DNA of 21,413 bases from a virus. This document shows positions 1 to 7,381 of the stretch, piece by piece (the first letter of the stretch is position 1; every line of letters starts with the position of its first letter). The notes under the pieces were generated by a model, which did no database searches, was not told the origin of the DNA, and saw only the letters and a program-made list of their open reading frames with translations. Position numbers and translations under genes: made by a program. The stretch is taken from positions 1 through 21,413 of IMG/VR virus record IMGVR_UViG_3300020203_000110. One strand, 5' to 3'.

Positions 1-2
1 CT

Positions 3-1028
3 GACGATCCGATTAACCCGCTTCGCCCTACCGTCTTTATCAAGTTTATGGGGAAGGACCGCAGCGTCCCCTTCACTGACCGTGACGGGCGTAAGATTCT
101 GACCGACGAAGTACGTGAAGTCCAACTCTACTACTTCTACAGCGATGACGAAATTATCATCGTCGATTCAGAAGGCCAGTACCGCGAAGACCGGATGCAG
201 AGCCGCAGCCTAGACGGCGTCAACCCCCTCGGCCGTATCCCTTTCGTCTATATCAACCGTTCGGACTTCAGGCTTATCCCTGTGCCGGATACGGACACGC
301 TTGAGAATACGATTCTTATTCCAAAGCTGCTAGCTGACCTCAACTACGCGGTCCAGTTCCAGTCGCATTCGATCTTCGTAGCTACTGACCTTGACGTACC
401 CGCCGATATGGCTATCGCGCCAGACACGGTTTGGGAACTCAAGAGTAGCGAGGAAGGTAAGCAAGGCCGTATCGACGCTATCAAGCCCTCAGTCGATATC
501 GACCAGGTCATTACGCTTATCAAGGCTACGCTCTCCATCTGGCTAGAGTCTCGTAACATCAAGGCCGGCGACATGGGCTCCCAGGCCGTGGGAGACGCAG
601 CGTCAGGCGTTGCCCGGATCATTGACGAGGCAGATGCTACCCAAGACCGTCAGATTCAAGCGGGCCGCTTTGCGGACGCAGAGCGAGACCTCTGGAACCT
701 TGTTAGCGTCATCCATAATCACTGGGTTGACACTAAGCAGATTGAGGGGGGCGGGGCTAAGTTTAGCGATGCCTTCGACATCTCCATCCGCTTCGGAGAC
801 CAGAAGCCGGTTGTTAGCGATAGAGAGCGCGCCGACACAATTCAGATTAAGCGTCAGGCAGGACTCATGACCCGCCGCCAAGCGGTACGGGAGATGTACC
901 CCCACCTTACGGACGAACAAACGACGGACTACGTAGCCGAGCTAGTAGCCGAGGAGCAGGCCGATGGCAACATTCAACGCCCAGCTCCAATCGGTCCTGA
1001 AGCGGATAACGGACAAGAAAATACTTGA
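3..1028 (+). CDS. Portal protein, 5' end cut by window edge
   Basis: The reading frame is open from base 3 and continues through the ATG at 48, so this is the C-terminal part (about 341 codons) of a longer gene. In tailed phages the portal forms the dodecameric ring at one capsid vertex, through which DNA enters and to which the connector binds. The visible part has a beta-rich region containing NPLGRIPFVYINRSDF and then long amphipathic helices (including DLNYAVQFQSHSIFV and the SQAVGDAASGVARIIDEAD segment), as expected for portal stem and crown. The C-terminal tail is acidic and polar. It is followed by morphogenesis, scaffold and capsid genes, the usual order. The end overlaps the next gene by 65 bases. 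The family call rests on overall pattern and gene order, not on one diagnostic motif. Confidence 0.8.
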   Translation, partial: DDPINPLRPTVFIKFMGKDRSVPFTDRDGRKILTDEVREVQLYYFYSDDEIIIVDSEGQYREDRMQSRSLDGVNPLGRIPFVYINRSDFRLIPVPDTDTLENTILIPKLLADLNYAVQFQSHSIFVATDLDVPADMAIAPDTVWELKSSEEGKQGRIDAIKPSVDIDQVITLIKATLSIWLESRNIKAGDMGSQAVGDAASGVARIIDEADATQDRQIQAGRFADAERDLWNLVSVIHNHWVDTKQIEGGGAKFSDAFDISIRFGDQKPVVSDRERADTIQIKRQAGLMTRRQAVREMYPHLTDEQTTDYVAELVAEEQADGNIQRPAPIGPEADNGQENT

Positions 1029-1401
1029 GGAGATCGGCGAATTCGTCGTACAGCTTCTCATGGATCGAGTCCGAGGCGAAGGTAAGGGCGTTAAGCGTGA
1101 GGACGGTAATAAGGGGAACCTCAAACCCCTTACGCCGGGCTACATCGCACAACGTAAACGCGACAGGGACCTCCATCCCGACACGACTCCTAACACCAGT
1201 AACCTAACCCGAACTGGCGAGATGCTTGATAGCCTCCGCTACCGAGTCAAGGGCGGGAAGCTAGAGGTCTACGTGCAAGGGCAGAAGGCCATACTCAAAG
1301 CTACCTACACTAACGAAGCCCGCCCCTGGGTAAACTTAGGTAGGGCTGAGAAGACTCAGATAAGTAAGCTTCTAGAGAAGCTTATTAAAGATCAACTATG
1401 A
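964..1401 (+). CDS. gpG / HK97 gp10-like virion morphogenesis protein
   Basis: A 145-residue protein starting inside the portal gene; GAGGAG seven bases upstream of ATG 964 supports this start. Residues 1-40 are helical; 48-70 are basic and contain the pattern LKPLTPGYIAQRK; 79-91 read SNLTRTGEMLDSL; and RPWVNLG occurs at 120-126. The combination of an 'LxxTGxMLxSL' block with a late 'RPW/F' block is characteristic of phage morphogenesis proteins of the Mu gpG and HK97 gp10 (tail completion/neck) groups. In those families the protein joins or completes head and tail. Its place directly after the portal rather than after the capsid gene is less usual but occurs. Specific role, neck versus tail completion, is inferred. 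Confidence 0.65.
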   Translation: MATFNAQLQSVLKRITDKKILEEIGEFVVQLLMDRVRGEGKGVKREDGNKGNLKPLTPGYIAQRKRDRDLHPDTTPNTSNLTRTGEMLDSLRYRVKGGKLEVYVQGQKAILKATYTNEARPWVNLGRAEKTQISKLLEKLIKDQL

Positions 1402-1429
1402 GGCTTGTAGCCTCGCAAAAGGGGAACGA

Positions 1430-2020
1430 ATGGGCATCAACGCTGGTAGCGGAGATGGACACGAGGGCGCTGGTAGCGCAGAAGCTAAGGTAGAAACGGT
1501 AGCGTATGAGACTTATCAGAAGGCGCTAGACCAGCGTAAGGCGGACCAAGCTAGAACTAGAGAGCTTCAAGCCCAGCTTGACGCGTTCAAGTCGCAGCAG
1601 ACGGAAGCTGAGCAGACTCGGCTAGCTGAGCAATCTGAATTTAAGAAACTGTACGAAACCGAGAAGGCCGAACGGACTAAGCTAGCCGACAACCTTAAAA
1701 CGGTTACCACGGCACAAGTTGAATCCCGTAAGAAGGAAGCACTTAAGGCTGAGCTTGGGGGCGTCCGCAAGGATGATTACCTCAAGTTCGCGGACCTTGG
1801 CATGATTCAAGTTAACGACGACGGGTCGGTGGACATGGATTCGGTCAAGCTCACGGCCAATAGGTTCCGGGAGTCCTTCCCTGAGCTAGTCGCTTCTAAG
1901 CAGACTTCTAAACTCCCCCACGAGGCAGCCGGAGGCTTTCAACCTCCACCTAAGAAATCTCTATCGGAAATGTCTTCGATGGAACTGCGGGCCGAATACG
2001 TCCGCACACAAAAGAAATAA
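1430..2020 (+). CDS. Scaffolding protein
   Basis: A 196-residue, strongly charged protein directly upstream of the major capsid gene. After a glycine-rich start (residues 1-18), residues about 25-108 are Lys/Glu/Gln/Ala-rich with heptad-like spacing, predicting a long coiled coil. Residues 110-150 form a small domain (KDDYLKFADLGMIQVNDDGS), and the C-terminus is basic (ends VRTQKK) after a proline-rich linker at 171-176. Long coiled coil, a basic C-terminal capsid-binding tail and position just before the coat gene are the signature of phage scaffolding proteins, which template prohead assembly and then leave. No protease motif is visible, so a protease-scaffold fusion is unlikely. An AAGGGGA ribosome site precedes ATG 1430. 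Confidence 0.75.
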   Translation: MGINAGSGDGHEGAGSAEAKVETVAYETYQKALDQRKADQARTRELQAQLDAFKSQQTEAEQTRLAEQSEFKKLYETEKAERTKLADNLKTVTTAQVESRKKEALKAELGGVRKDDYLKFADLGMIQVNDDGSVDMDSVKLTANRFRESFPELVASKQTSKLPHEAAGGFQPPPKKSLSEMSSMELRAEYVRTQKK

Positions 2021-2032
2021 GAGGATACTTAA

Positions 2033-2887
2033 ATGGCAGATGTTGATATGGGCGTTACCGAGACCAGCGCAAGCGGCCAAGCAATTGTCGCCGCGATGGT
2101 CCAGAAGCAGCTTATCGCCAAAGCTAAGATCATGTTCACGGTCATGGACGAGTCTGGCCGCGCAGGTAAAGGGGCCAAGTCGGTCGCCTTCCCACGCGCA
2201 GGCGACCTTACCCCAGTCGCCAAGGCTGAGAACACGGCTTCCGAGTCGATCGCTCTCACCTACGCGGTTGACACTCTGACCCTTGACCAGCATTTCCAAA
2301 CCTATGTCCGTCTCGAAGACAAGGCCGAAGTGCAGAGCGTTCTGGACATTGAAAGCGACATCCTTGAGCGCGCCGGTTCGGGTATGGCTAAGAAGATGGA
2401 CTCGTACGTTTACGACGTCCTGGTTGCAGGCGCTTCGGCGTCCAGTCCCGACCATATCATCGACCAGTTCGGCTCTAGCGGCACTCTGACCCTCGCCAAG
2501 ATTCTCAACGCACGCCGTCTCCTCGATAACCAAGACGTCCCGGAAGACGACCGTTTCATGCTCATCAACCCCGAGCAAGAGTCGGAGCTTCTGGCACTCC
2601 AAGCCTTTTATGACGCCTCGCAGTATGGCGCTCGTGAAGGCCTCATGAACGGTGAGATCGGCCGCGTCTACGGCTTCAGCGTTATCAAGTCCACGGTCTG
2701 TGCAGCGGACGTTGCCTTGTACTACCATCGTTCGGCTTGCGCCTTCGCGCGTCAAGTTGAGCCAAAGTGGGAGCAAGACCGTAACCTCAGCAAGCTCGCG
2801 AACGAGTACAGCTTGAGCTGCCTCTACGGCGCGAAGATCTTGGATAGCGGTAAGCGCAACGTTACGGCCAACGCCTCGGGTAGCTAA
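2033..2887 (+). CDS. Major capsid protein (HK97-fold)
   Basis: A 284-residue protein with the composition and layout of a compact HK97-fold coat: an N-terminal helical arm (MADVDMGVTETSASGQAIVA), a stretch in E-loop position around KSVAFPRAGDLTPVAKAE, the spine helix region DIESDILERAGSGMAKKMD, and a C-terminal axial part with DVALYYHRSACAFARQVEPK. The pattern 'F.LINPEQESELLAL' followed by 'G.IGRVYGFSVIKST' is typical of coat proteins of this class. Codon choice is the most C-ending and uniform in the window, fitting a highly expressed product. GAGG sits eight bases before ATG 2033. Scaffold lies just upstream and a strong terminator just downstream, which would set the boundary of the head transcript. 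Confidence 0.85.
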   Translation: MADVDMGVTETSASGQAIVAAMVQKQLIAKAKIMFTVMDESGRAGKGAKSVAFPRAGDLTPVAKAENTASESIALTYAVDTLTLDQHFQTYVRLEDKAEVQSVLDIESDILERAGSGMAKKMDSYVYDVLVAGASASSPDHIIDQFGSSGTLTLAKILNARRLLDNQDVPEDDRFMLINPEQESELLALQAFYDASQYGAREGLMNGEIGRVYGFSVIKSTVCAADVALYYHRSACAFARQVEPKWEQDRNLSKLANEYSLSCLYGAKILDSGKRNVTANASGS

Positions 2888-2905
2888 TACCAACCTAAAG
2901 ACGTG

Positions 2906-2931
2906 GGGGGCTTCGGCCCCCTTCGTTTTTT
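2906..2931 (+). terminator. Rho-independent terminator with UUCG loop after the capsid gene
   Basis: GGGGGC (2906-2911) pairs perfectly with GCCCCC (2916-2921) across a TTCG loop closed by C-G, the extra-stable UUCG tetraloop. The run TTCGTTTTTT follows. Only 18 bases separate it from the capsid stop codon. Confidence 0.92.
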
Positions 2932-2949
2932 CCACGCCTGAGGTTGGTT

Positions 2950-3126
2950 ATGGATCTTACTACAATCTATACTGAAATCCTCGCCCTCCGTAAAGACGTT
3001 CAACGCTATCACTCGCAAACGATTACTAATCACACCGATATCGCCTGGCTTAAGCGGGTAGTTATCGGCGGGTTCAGCTTCGTCTTTACTATCATTGGCG
3101 GGGTTATCCTCGCTACGATCGCCTAA
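2950..3126 (+). CDS. Small coiled-coil/transmembrane protein (XhlA-like)
   Basis: A 58-residue protein. ATG 2950 is chosen over an in-frame TTG at 2944 because GAGG lies six bases before it. Residues 1-35 are polar and helical with heptad-like leucines and isoleucines (TTIYTEILALRKDVQRY), and residues about 37-57 form one hydrophobic membrane span (VVIGGFSFVFTIIGGVILAT) at the very C-terminus. The short coiled coil followed by a C-terminal membrane anchor resembles the XhlA/hemolysin family of phage lysis-associated proteins, but that match is by layout only. It lies right after the capsid terminator and before the head-tail adaptor gene, an unexpected place for a lysis gene. A membrane protein of other function is possible. 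Confidence 0.6.
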   Translation: MDLTTIYTEILALRKDVQRYHSQTITNHTDIAWLKRVVIGGFSFVFTIIGGVILATIA

Positions 3127-3143
3127 TCAGAAGGGACTTATCC

Positions 3144-3986
3144 ATGTTCAATAAGTTTATCCTTAGTGATAACTCCGTATTGTCGGATAAGTCCCTTGCC
3201 CTTGAAGACTATCACGCCAGTAACGTCGCGCTAACCCTCGTGGCCGGCGAAGACGTACTGTACGTGGGCAGTAAATACCCCATTACCCGTAAGTTCCTTA
3301 AGGTCAGTACGGCCAACGCCTCTGCAGCCTCGGTTGCCGTGCGGTATTGGGACGGCTCGGCTTGGCGTAGCGCGGTCAACGTACAGGACGGAACGGCCTC
3401 TGCCGGAGCCCCCTTAGCCGTGTCCGGTCAGCTCGCCTGGGAGACGGATAAGCGCTTCCCCTGGACTCGCGACGATACGACAGTCGGCGGTAATAATAAG
3501 ATAACCGGCTTCGGCACGACGACGTATCAAGACTACTTCTGGCTTGAAATCTCCTTTAGCGCCAACGTTACGGCCTCCCTAGCCTGGGCGGGAGACGTAC
3601 TATGCTCTGACGCAAGGGTTGGAGACGAGTACCCCGACCTCCTTCGCGCGAACGTCCTCGAAGCCTTCGAGACGGGTAAGACGACGTGGGAGGCTCAACG
3701 GGTAGCGGCATCTAAGATCATCTCGCAGGACCTCAAGCGCCTGTGGAGTCCTGCCGGTGCATCGGCGGTCCTCGAATCTGACCAGCTCGCTCTGGCTTGT
3801 GTCTCTAAGACGGCAGAGATCGTCTTCAGGGGCCTTGGACAGGGGTATGCCGATAGCATGGCTGCCGCCCGCAAGGAATACGATGCACGCATGGATAAGC
3901 GGCATTTCGCAGGCGACGACAACGCTAACGGTCGGGCTGACGTTGCGGACGTCTCGACGATCCGAGTCACGAGGCTTTACAGATGA
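3144..3986 (+). CDS. Head-tail adaptor with N-terminal beta domain
   Basis: A 280-residue protein of two parts. Residues about 1-155 are beta-rich with many small and aromatic residues (VAVRYWDGSAWRSAVNV), resembling a carbohydrate-binding or decoration-type beta-sandwich. Residues about 160-280 are helical, beginning DEYPDLLRANVLEAFETG, and look like a connector/adaptor helix bundle of the HK97 gp6/SPP1 gp15 kind. Near the end, residues 258-270 read DDNANGRADVADV, a DxNxNGxxDxxD loop resembling the calcium loop of dockerins and EF-hands. The gene lies between the capsid and tail-completion genes, which it overlaps by ATGA, so a head-completion role is likely. The role is inferred from position and the helical half; the beta domain is unassigned. 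Confidence 0.6.
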   Translation: MFNKFILSDNSVLSDKSLALEDYHASNVALTLVAGEDVLYVGSKYPITRKFLKVSTANASAASVAVRYWDGSAWRSAVNVQDGTASAGAPLAVSGQLAWETDKRFPWTRDDTTVGGNNKITGFGTTTYQDYFWLEISFSANVTASLAWAGDVLCSDARVGDEYPDLLRANVLEAFETGKTTWEAQRVAASKIISQDLKRLWSPAGASAVLESDQLALACVSKTAEIVFRGLGQGYADSMAAARKEYDARMDKRHFAGDDNANGRADVADVSTIRVTRLYR

Positions 3987-4444
3987 GTAACTTCAGTACG
4001 GTGCTAGACGCACTTCGGACTAAGGTACCGCTGATTACCGGCTTCACGACTAAGAAGGAGCTACCCAACCCCTACTCCCCTGAGGATAACCCCAAGGGTA
4101 TCCTAAGGAACGGCTGGGGACTTACGGTGGGGCTAAGCGGCTCGGGACCTGCGGAGTTCAACTCCGTCGTGGACCAGCATTCCCTAGGCCTAGTCCTCAC
4201 TAGGGAGTGGGTCGCTACTGAGAACAACCCGGACTCAGTGCATACCGTCATCAAGCTCCTGAAGGATGACGCCTCCCTACTCCAAAGGGAACTAGAGCGC
4301 GGAGACCTACTAAACGTAGCCGCCGCCCTAGAGAATCTAACTTATGTATCTACGAGCGAAGTAGCCTTCGGTGAAGGCGACAGGGAACGGTGGGTTTACC
4401 TCACGGTTAGCTTTATCGCGTCGATAAGAGAAGAATTAACTTAA
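3983..4444 (+). CDS. Tail completion / tail terminator protein
   Basis: A 153-residue protein starting in the stop codon of the adaptor gene (ATGA) and ending 13 bases before the tube protein gene. It begins with a helix (NFSTVLDALRTKVPLITGF), then beta segments (WGLTVGLSGSG, HSLGLVLTREWVAT), a helix (VHTVIKLLKDDASLLQREL), and a last beta strand (RERWVYLTVSFIASI). This helix-sheet order, the size near 150 residues and the place directly before the major tail protein match tail terminator/completion proteins (lambda gpU, SPP1 gp17 class), which stop tube growth and join the tail to the head. No residue motif is diagnostic, so the call is positional plus fold pattern. Confidence 0.6.
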   Translation: MSNFSTVLDALRTKVPLITGFTTKKELPNPYSPEDNPKGILRNGWGLTVGLSGSGPAEFNSVVDQHSLGLVLTREWVATENNPDSVHTVIKLLKDDASLLQRELERGDLLNVAAALENLTYVSTSEVAFGEGDRERWVYLTVSFIASIREELT

Positions 4445-4457
4445 TAGGAGTTACCCT

Positions 4458-5975
4458 GTGGCCAAGCAAACCCGTAGCGCGGTATTCGCGATCCGTAAAG
4501 AGACTACTGAAGGCACTTACATCGCCATTAGTGCAGCTACCCAATTCACTGTTCTACGGGACGGCTTCTCCTTCCAGTCGGGCGTTGAGACGGTAGACTC
4601 GGACGAACTCGTCAATGACATTGGAGCCTCGGAAGGCTTCGTTAGCCGTGAGTCCCCATCCGCTAGCATCCCTAAGTACTTCAAGCATAGTGGCGTCGAA
4701 GGCCAGGCCCCAGACTGGTCTGTGCTTATGGAGTCGGCAATCGGTAGTGTCGCTACCCATGGTACCGAACACTTCACGGCAGCCAGTTCGACGGCGGGTA
4801 CCTCGGCAGTTCGCGCCCTTATCAAAGGTGACTCGGGCACCGGAGCCGATGCCCCAGTCGGTAAGGCGGTTCTGATTAAGGACGGCACTAACGGCTACTC
4901 CATCCGTAACGTTCAGGCCGTATCGACGAACGATCTTAGCCTTAACTTCAACCTGTCTGCCGCTCCTGGTACGACGGTTGGCCTCGGTAAGGCGATTCAC
5001 TTCGTACCCGTCGCAACGGGACATCCTACCTACACGGCCCACTTGTACCAGGCTAGCAGCTCAAGCGCCCTCCATCAGGCGATGACTGGCTGCCGTACCA
5101 CGGGTATGCAGATTGAGTTCCCAGCGAACGACCTAGCCCAGATTACTTTCGATATCGAAGGTATCGGCTACTACATGAATCCAATCACGATCTCGGCGTC
5201 TAATAAAAGCATCGACTTCGATATCGGCGCGTCCGCTCTCCTGGCAACGCTGACTGAGAAGACGTACAAGAGCCCTAAGGACCTCGCTCGCGAAATCGCC
5301 ACTAAGATGAGCGCTATCTCGGGCGCGACGATCTCGTGCTCCTACGGTACGAACGGTAAGTTTACGATCTCGAAGGCAGCCGGCACGCTGGGGCTTGACT
5401 TCGCAACAGGCCCTAACCTCGCGACAAGCGCCGCCGTAACCCTCGGCTACGCTGCAACGGACCTCTCCGGATCCTTGACCTACACGAGCACCACGGCGCA
5501 GACCTACAGCCCTTCCTATACCCCAACCTTTGACGACAACGGCGCGACGATCGTTCGGTATAACGAGCTGCTTATCGGCTCCTACGATCGTACTGACAAC
5601 CGCCAAGCCTCGAATGTCAGCATGAGCGTATCGACGCCTAAGACGGACGTTGAGGACCTCACGGCAGAGACGGGCGTCTCTGAGTCGGTCGTACTTGAGC
5701 GGGAAGTTACGCTTAGCTGCACGCTGGTCTTTAAAGAGCACGACGTTGAGCAGCTCGACAACTTGCTTAATAACACGACTCAGTCGGTCATGTTCAACCA
5801 TGGGCCTAAGAGCAACGGTAACTGGGTAGCCGGTAAGTGCGTGAACTGCTACATGCCAAACGCCAAGGTTACGTCGAACGTTATCGCGGACCAGGACGGC
5901 CTCGTTATTGTTGAGTGCGAGTTCAAGGGCTTTGTCTCTACCTCGCAAAAAGACGTCCATATCAACCTCGTTTAA
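4458..5975 (+). CDS. Major tail (tube) protein with inserted domain
   Basis: A 505-residue protein with a GTG start at 4458, preceded by TAGGAG. The outer parts (residues 1-240 and 350-505) fit a phage tail tube protein: N-terminal TRSAVFAIRKETTEGTYI, a paired 'DSDELVNDIGASEGF' segment, and the C-terminal sheet around SNVSMSVSTPKTDVEDLTAE and LVIVECEFKGF. It polymerises into the hollow tail tube around the tape measure. At about 350 residues without it, the core is already at the larger end; residues about 245-345 are an extra module (SIDFDIGASA..., then CSYGTNGKFTISKAAGT and a final LGY) that also occurs in the product of 10156-11268. Such an insert probably decorates the tail surface. Confidence 0.8.
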   Translation: MAKQTRSAVFAIRKETTEGTYIAISAATQFTVLRDGFSFQSGVETVDSDELVNDIGASEGFVSRESPSASIPKYFKHSGVEGQAPDWSVLMESAIGSVATHGTEHFTAASSTAGTSAVRALIKGDSGTGADAPVGKAVLIKDGTNGYSIRNVQAVSTNDLSLNFNLSAAPGTTVGLGKAIHFVPVATGHPTYTAHLYQASSSSALHQAMTGCRTTGMQIEFPANDLAQITFDIEGIGYYMNPITISASNKSIDFDIGASALLATLTEKTYKSPKDLAREIATKMSAISGATISCSYGTNGKFTISKAAGTLGLDFATGPNLATSAAVTLGYAATDLSGSLTYTSTTAQTYSPSYTPTFDDNGATIVRYNELLIGSYDRTDNRQASNVSMSVSTPKTDVEDLTAETGVSESVVLEREVTLSCTLVFKEHDVEQLDNLLNNTTQSVMFNHGPKSNGNWVAGKCVNCYMPNAKVTSNVIADQDGLVIVECEFKGFVSTSQKDVHINLV

Positions 5976-5990
5976 TAAGGAGCCGGTCCC

Positions 5991-6875
5991 ATGGGTTTTA
6001 TACACGATTCGGTTCTTAATAAACGGCCAATGTCGGCTACGGCTTCGACGGTTATGGACCTTGGGAATTCCTCGGTTTACGCCCTTCAAGTTGTAGTGGA
6101 AGCCTCCCCTACTGCTAAGACATTTGACTCGGCAGCATCGGCATCCCTTGTAGTTGGCGACCTTACTTTTTCAGCTGTATCCCCTGGCTCGGAGGGTAAC
6201 TCAATTACCCTCGCACTTATCGTGGGCGGGACGGCAGGGGCTGAAGTCGTCTCCGTTGTCGGCAATGCTATCTCGGTATCTATTGAGTCCACCGTCTCTA
6301 CGGCTACTCAAGTTAAAGCTGCTTATGACGCCTCCGCCGCATCCGTTGCGCTGGCTACCGTCGCTATCTCGGGAACGGCGGGGAATGCTCAGTCAGCGGC
6401 GACGGTAGCGCCTCTAGCGGGCGGCGTAACCTCCGAGATCGATTTGACCTTGGATACTGTTAGCATCCCCACACACGGCATGTACACAGGCCTCAAAGTC
6501 CAGGCGTCTACAACGGGCGCGCTCCCTACCGGGCTTGCGGTAACCACGGATTACTGGGTTATCAAGCTTGGAGTGTCCTCGATTGCTTTAGCCTCAAGTC
6601 TTAGTAACGCGGACGCAGGTACCAAGATTAACCTTACGGCTGAAGGTACGGGCGTCCATACCCTTACCTCCACGGCAGGGGTACTATCCCACTCCCTACA
6701 GCTTCAGAAGTCTAACGACATATTGAACTGGACGAATGAGGGGAGCGCAACGGCAATCTCAACTACAGGCAGTACGTGGTTTGAGAGTGCAGATAAGGGG
6801 TATCGTTTCATTAGGTTGGTTAATACGGTTACGACGGGTCAGGCTCTGTACTCCGCCGCCTTAGTCGGTAAGTAA
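5991..6875 (+). CDS. Beta-rich minor tail protein with two inserted modules
   Basis: A 294-residue protein with AAGGAG before ATG 5991. The ends seem to form one beta domain: residues 1-45 (VMDLGNSSVYALQVVVEA) and 232-294 (HSLQLQKSNDILNWTNEGSA, then GYRFIRLVNTVTTGQALYSA). Between them lie two modules. Residues about 57-145 contain GNSITLALIVGGTAGAEVVS, a helix with AAYDASAASVALATV, and end in PLAGG. Residues about 148-226 contain LPTGLAVTTDYWVIK, ALASSLSNADAGTKI and GTGVHTL. Both patterns recur, to my knowledge, in structural proteins of many phages as mobile add-on modules. It sits between the tube protein and the tail assembly chaperone, so it is probably a tail-decorating or minor tail component. 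No enzymatic motif is seen. Confidence 0.55.
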   Translation: MGFIHDSVLNKRPMSATASTVMDLGNSSVYALQVVVEASPTAKTFDSAASASLVVGDLTFSAVSPGSEGNSITLALIVGGTAGAEVVSVVGNAISVSIESTVSTATQVKAAYDASAASVALATVAISGTAGNAQSAATVAPLAGGVTSEIDLTLDTVSIPTHGMYTGLKVQASTTGALPTGLAVTTDYWVIKLGVSSIALASSLSNADAGTKINLTAEGTGVHTLTSTAGVLSHSLQLQKSNDILNWTNEGSATAISTTGSTWFESADKGYRFIRLVNTVTTGQALYSAALVGK

Positions 6876-6884
6876 GTAGTTTCA

Positions 6885-7037
6885 GGGAGCCGCGCGGGAC
6901 CGTATACCTGCGCGCCCTTGTTAGCCTGGACGCAGGCCTAGGCGTCACATGCCGTAGTTGTGAGCTGGTCAGCTAGACTATAAGGTGTCACCTACCCAAC
7001 TTAAGTGGTGAGAATGAGCACGCCGTGCTCACCTTAA
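6885..7037 (+). other. Hairpin-rich non-coding leader before the chaperone gene
   Basis: Bases 6876-7054 contain no credible gene. Four stems can be drawn: 6891-6898 with 6907-6914 (8 bp with one G-T), enclosed by GGG/CCC at 6885-6887 and 6915-6917; GACGC 6929-6933 with GCGTC 6942-6946; AGGTG/CACCT around 6983-6993; and TGAGCAC 7015-7021 with GTGCTCA 7025-7031. The last competes with a longer pairing, TTAAG+GTGAG (7001-7005, 7008-7012) with CTCAC+CTTAA (7028-7037). No uridine run follows any stem, so these are not ordinary terminators. The last stems end six bases before the AGGAG of the chaperone gene, suggesting translational control, RNA processing or an independent small RNA. Confidence 0.5.
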
Positions 7038-7054
7038 ACCTTTAGGAGACGTAT

Positions 7055-7381
7055 ATGAAAATCAAAGAATTCTCACTTGGAGTCGTCCATTACCGGATGC
7101 CCAACGTGGTTGAGAGCATGAGACTACTCGGTAAGCTTGGCATCGGCAGCGATGGGACGGTCCCTAGCGGCTCTGAGCTTTTGCTTATGGCTAACCTGAT
7201 TGAGAATATGCAGCCCTTCGTGTCCAAGATCGACGCCTCAAAAGACGGCGTAGCAATCGAGACATGGGAGGACGCCCTTAATCATCCCGAGTTCCTTCAG
7301 CCCCTCTCGCAGATTGGCTCCGAGATCCTAGGCCAGTTCGGCGCTAAGGACCAGAAGGCCGTTAAAAGAAAAAAATCCTAA
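7055..7381 (+). CDS. Tail assembly chaperone (zero-frame product)
   Basis: A 108-residue, mostly helical protein (MKIKEFSLGVVHYRMPNVVE) lying between tube and tape measure genes, the standard position of the lambda gpG-type tail assembly chaperone. AGGAG lies seven to eight bases before ATG 7055. Its last codons are lysine-rich (VKRKKS) because they contain a run of seven A at 7369-7375, placed exactly as A AAA AAA in the zero frame three bases before the stop region. This is the canonical slippery site for a -1 frameshift, which makes the longer form described separately. The chaperone binds the tape measure and recruits tube subunits; it is not expected in the mature particle. Confidence 0.8.
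   Translation: MKIKEFSLGVVHYRMPNVVESMRLLGKLGIGSDGTVPSGSELLLMANLIENMQPFVSKIDASKDGVAIETWEDALNHPEFLQPLSQIGSEILGQFGAKDQKAVKRKKS

Noticed and set aside
1961-2935. 324-codon ORF on the - strand opposite the capsid gene
   Set aside because: It mirrors the capsid codons, has no ribosome site and would run against a clearly coding strand; long antisense frames arise from C-rich third positions.
3144-3986. Tail fibre or enzyme assignment for the beta domain
   Set aside because: Position among connector genes and the helical C-terminal half fit an adaptor better; no catalytic motif seen.
5133-6089. 318-codon ORF on the - strand opposite the tube protein
   Set aside because: Arg/Val-rich antisense artefact of the tube gene, with no family resemblance.
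6876-7054. tRNA gene
   Set aside because: Hairpins are present, but there is no GTTCRA T-loop, acceptor stem or CCA-type end in the right spacing.
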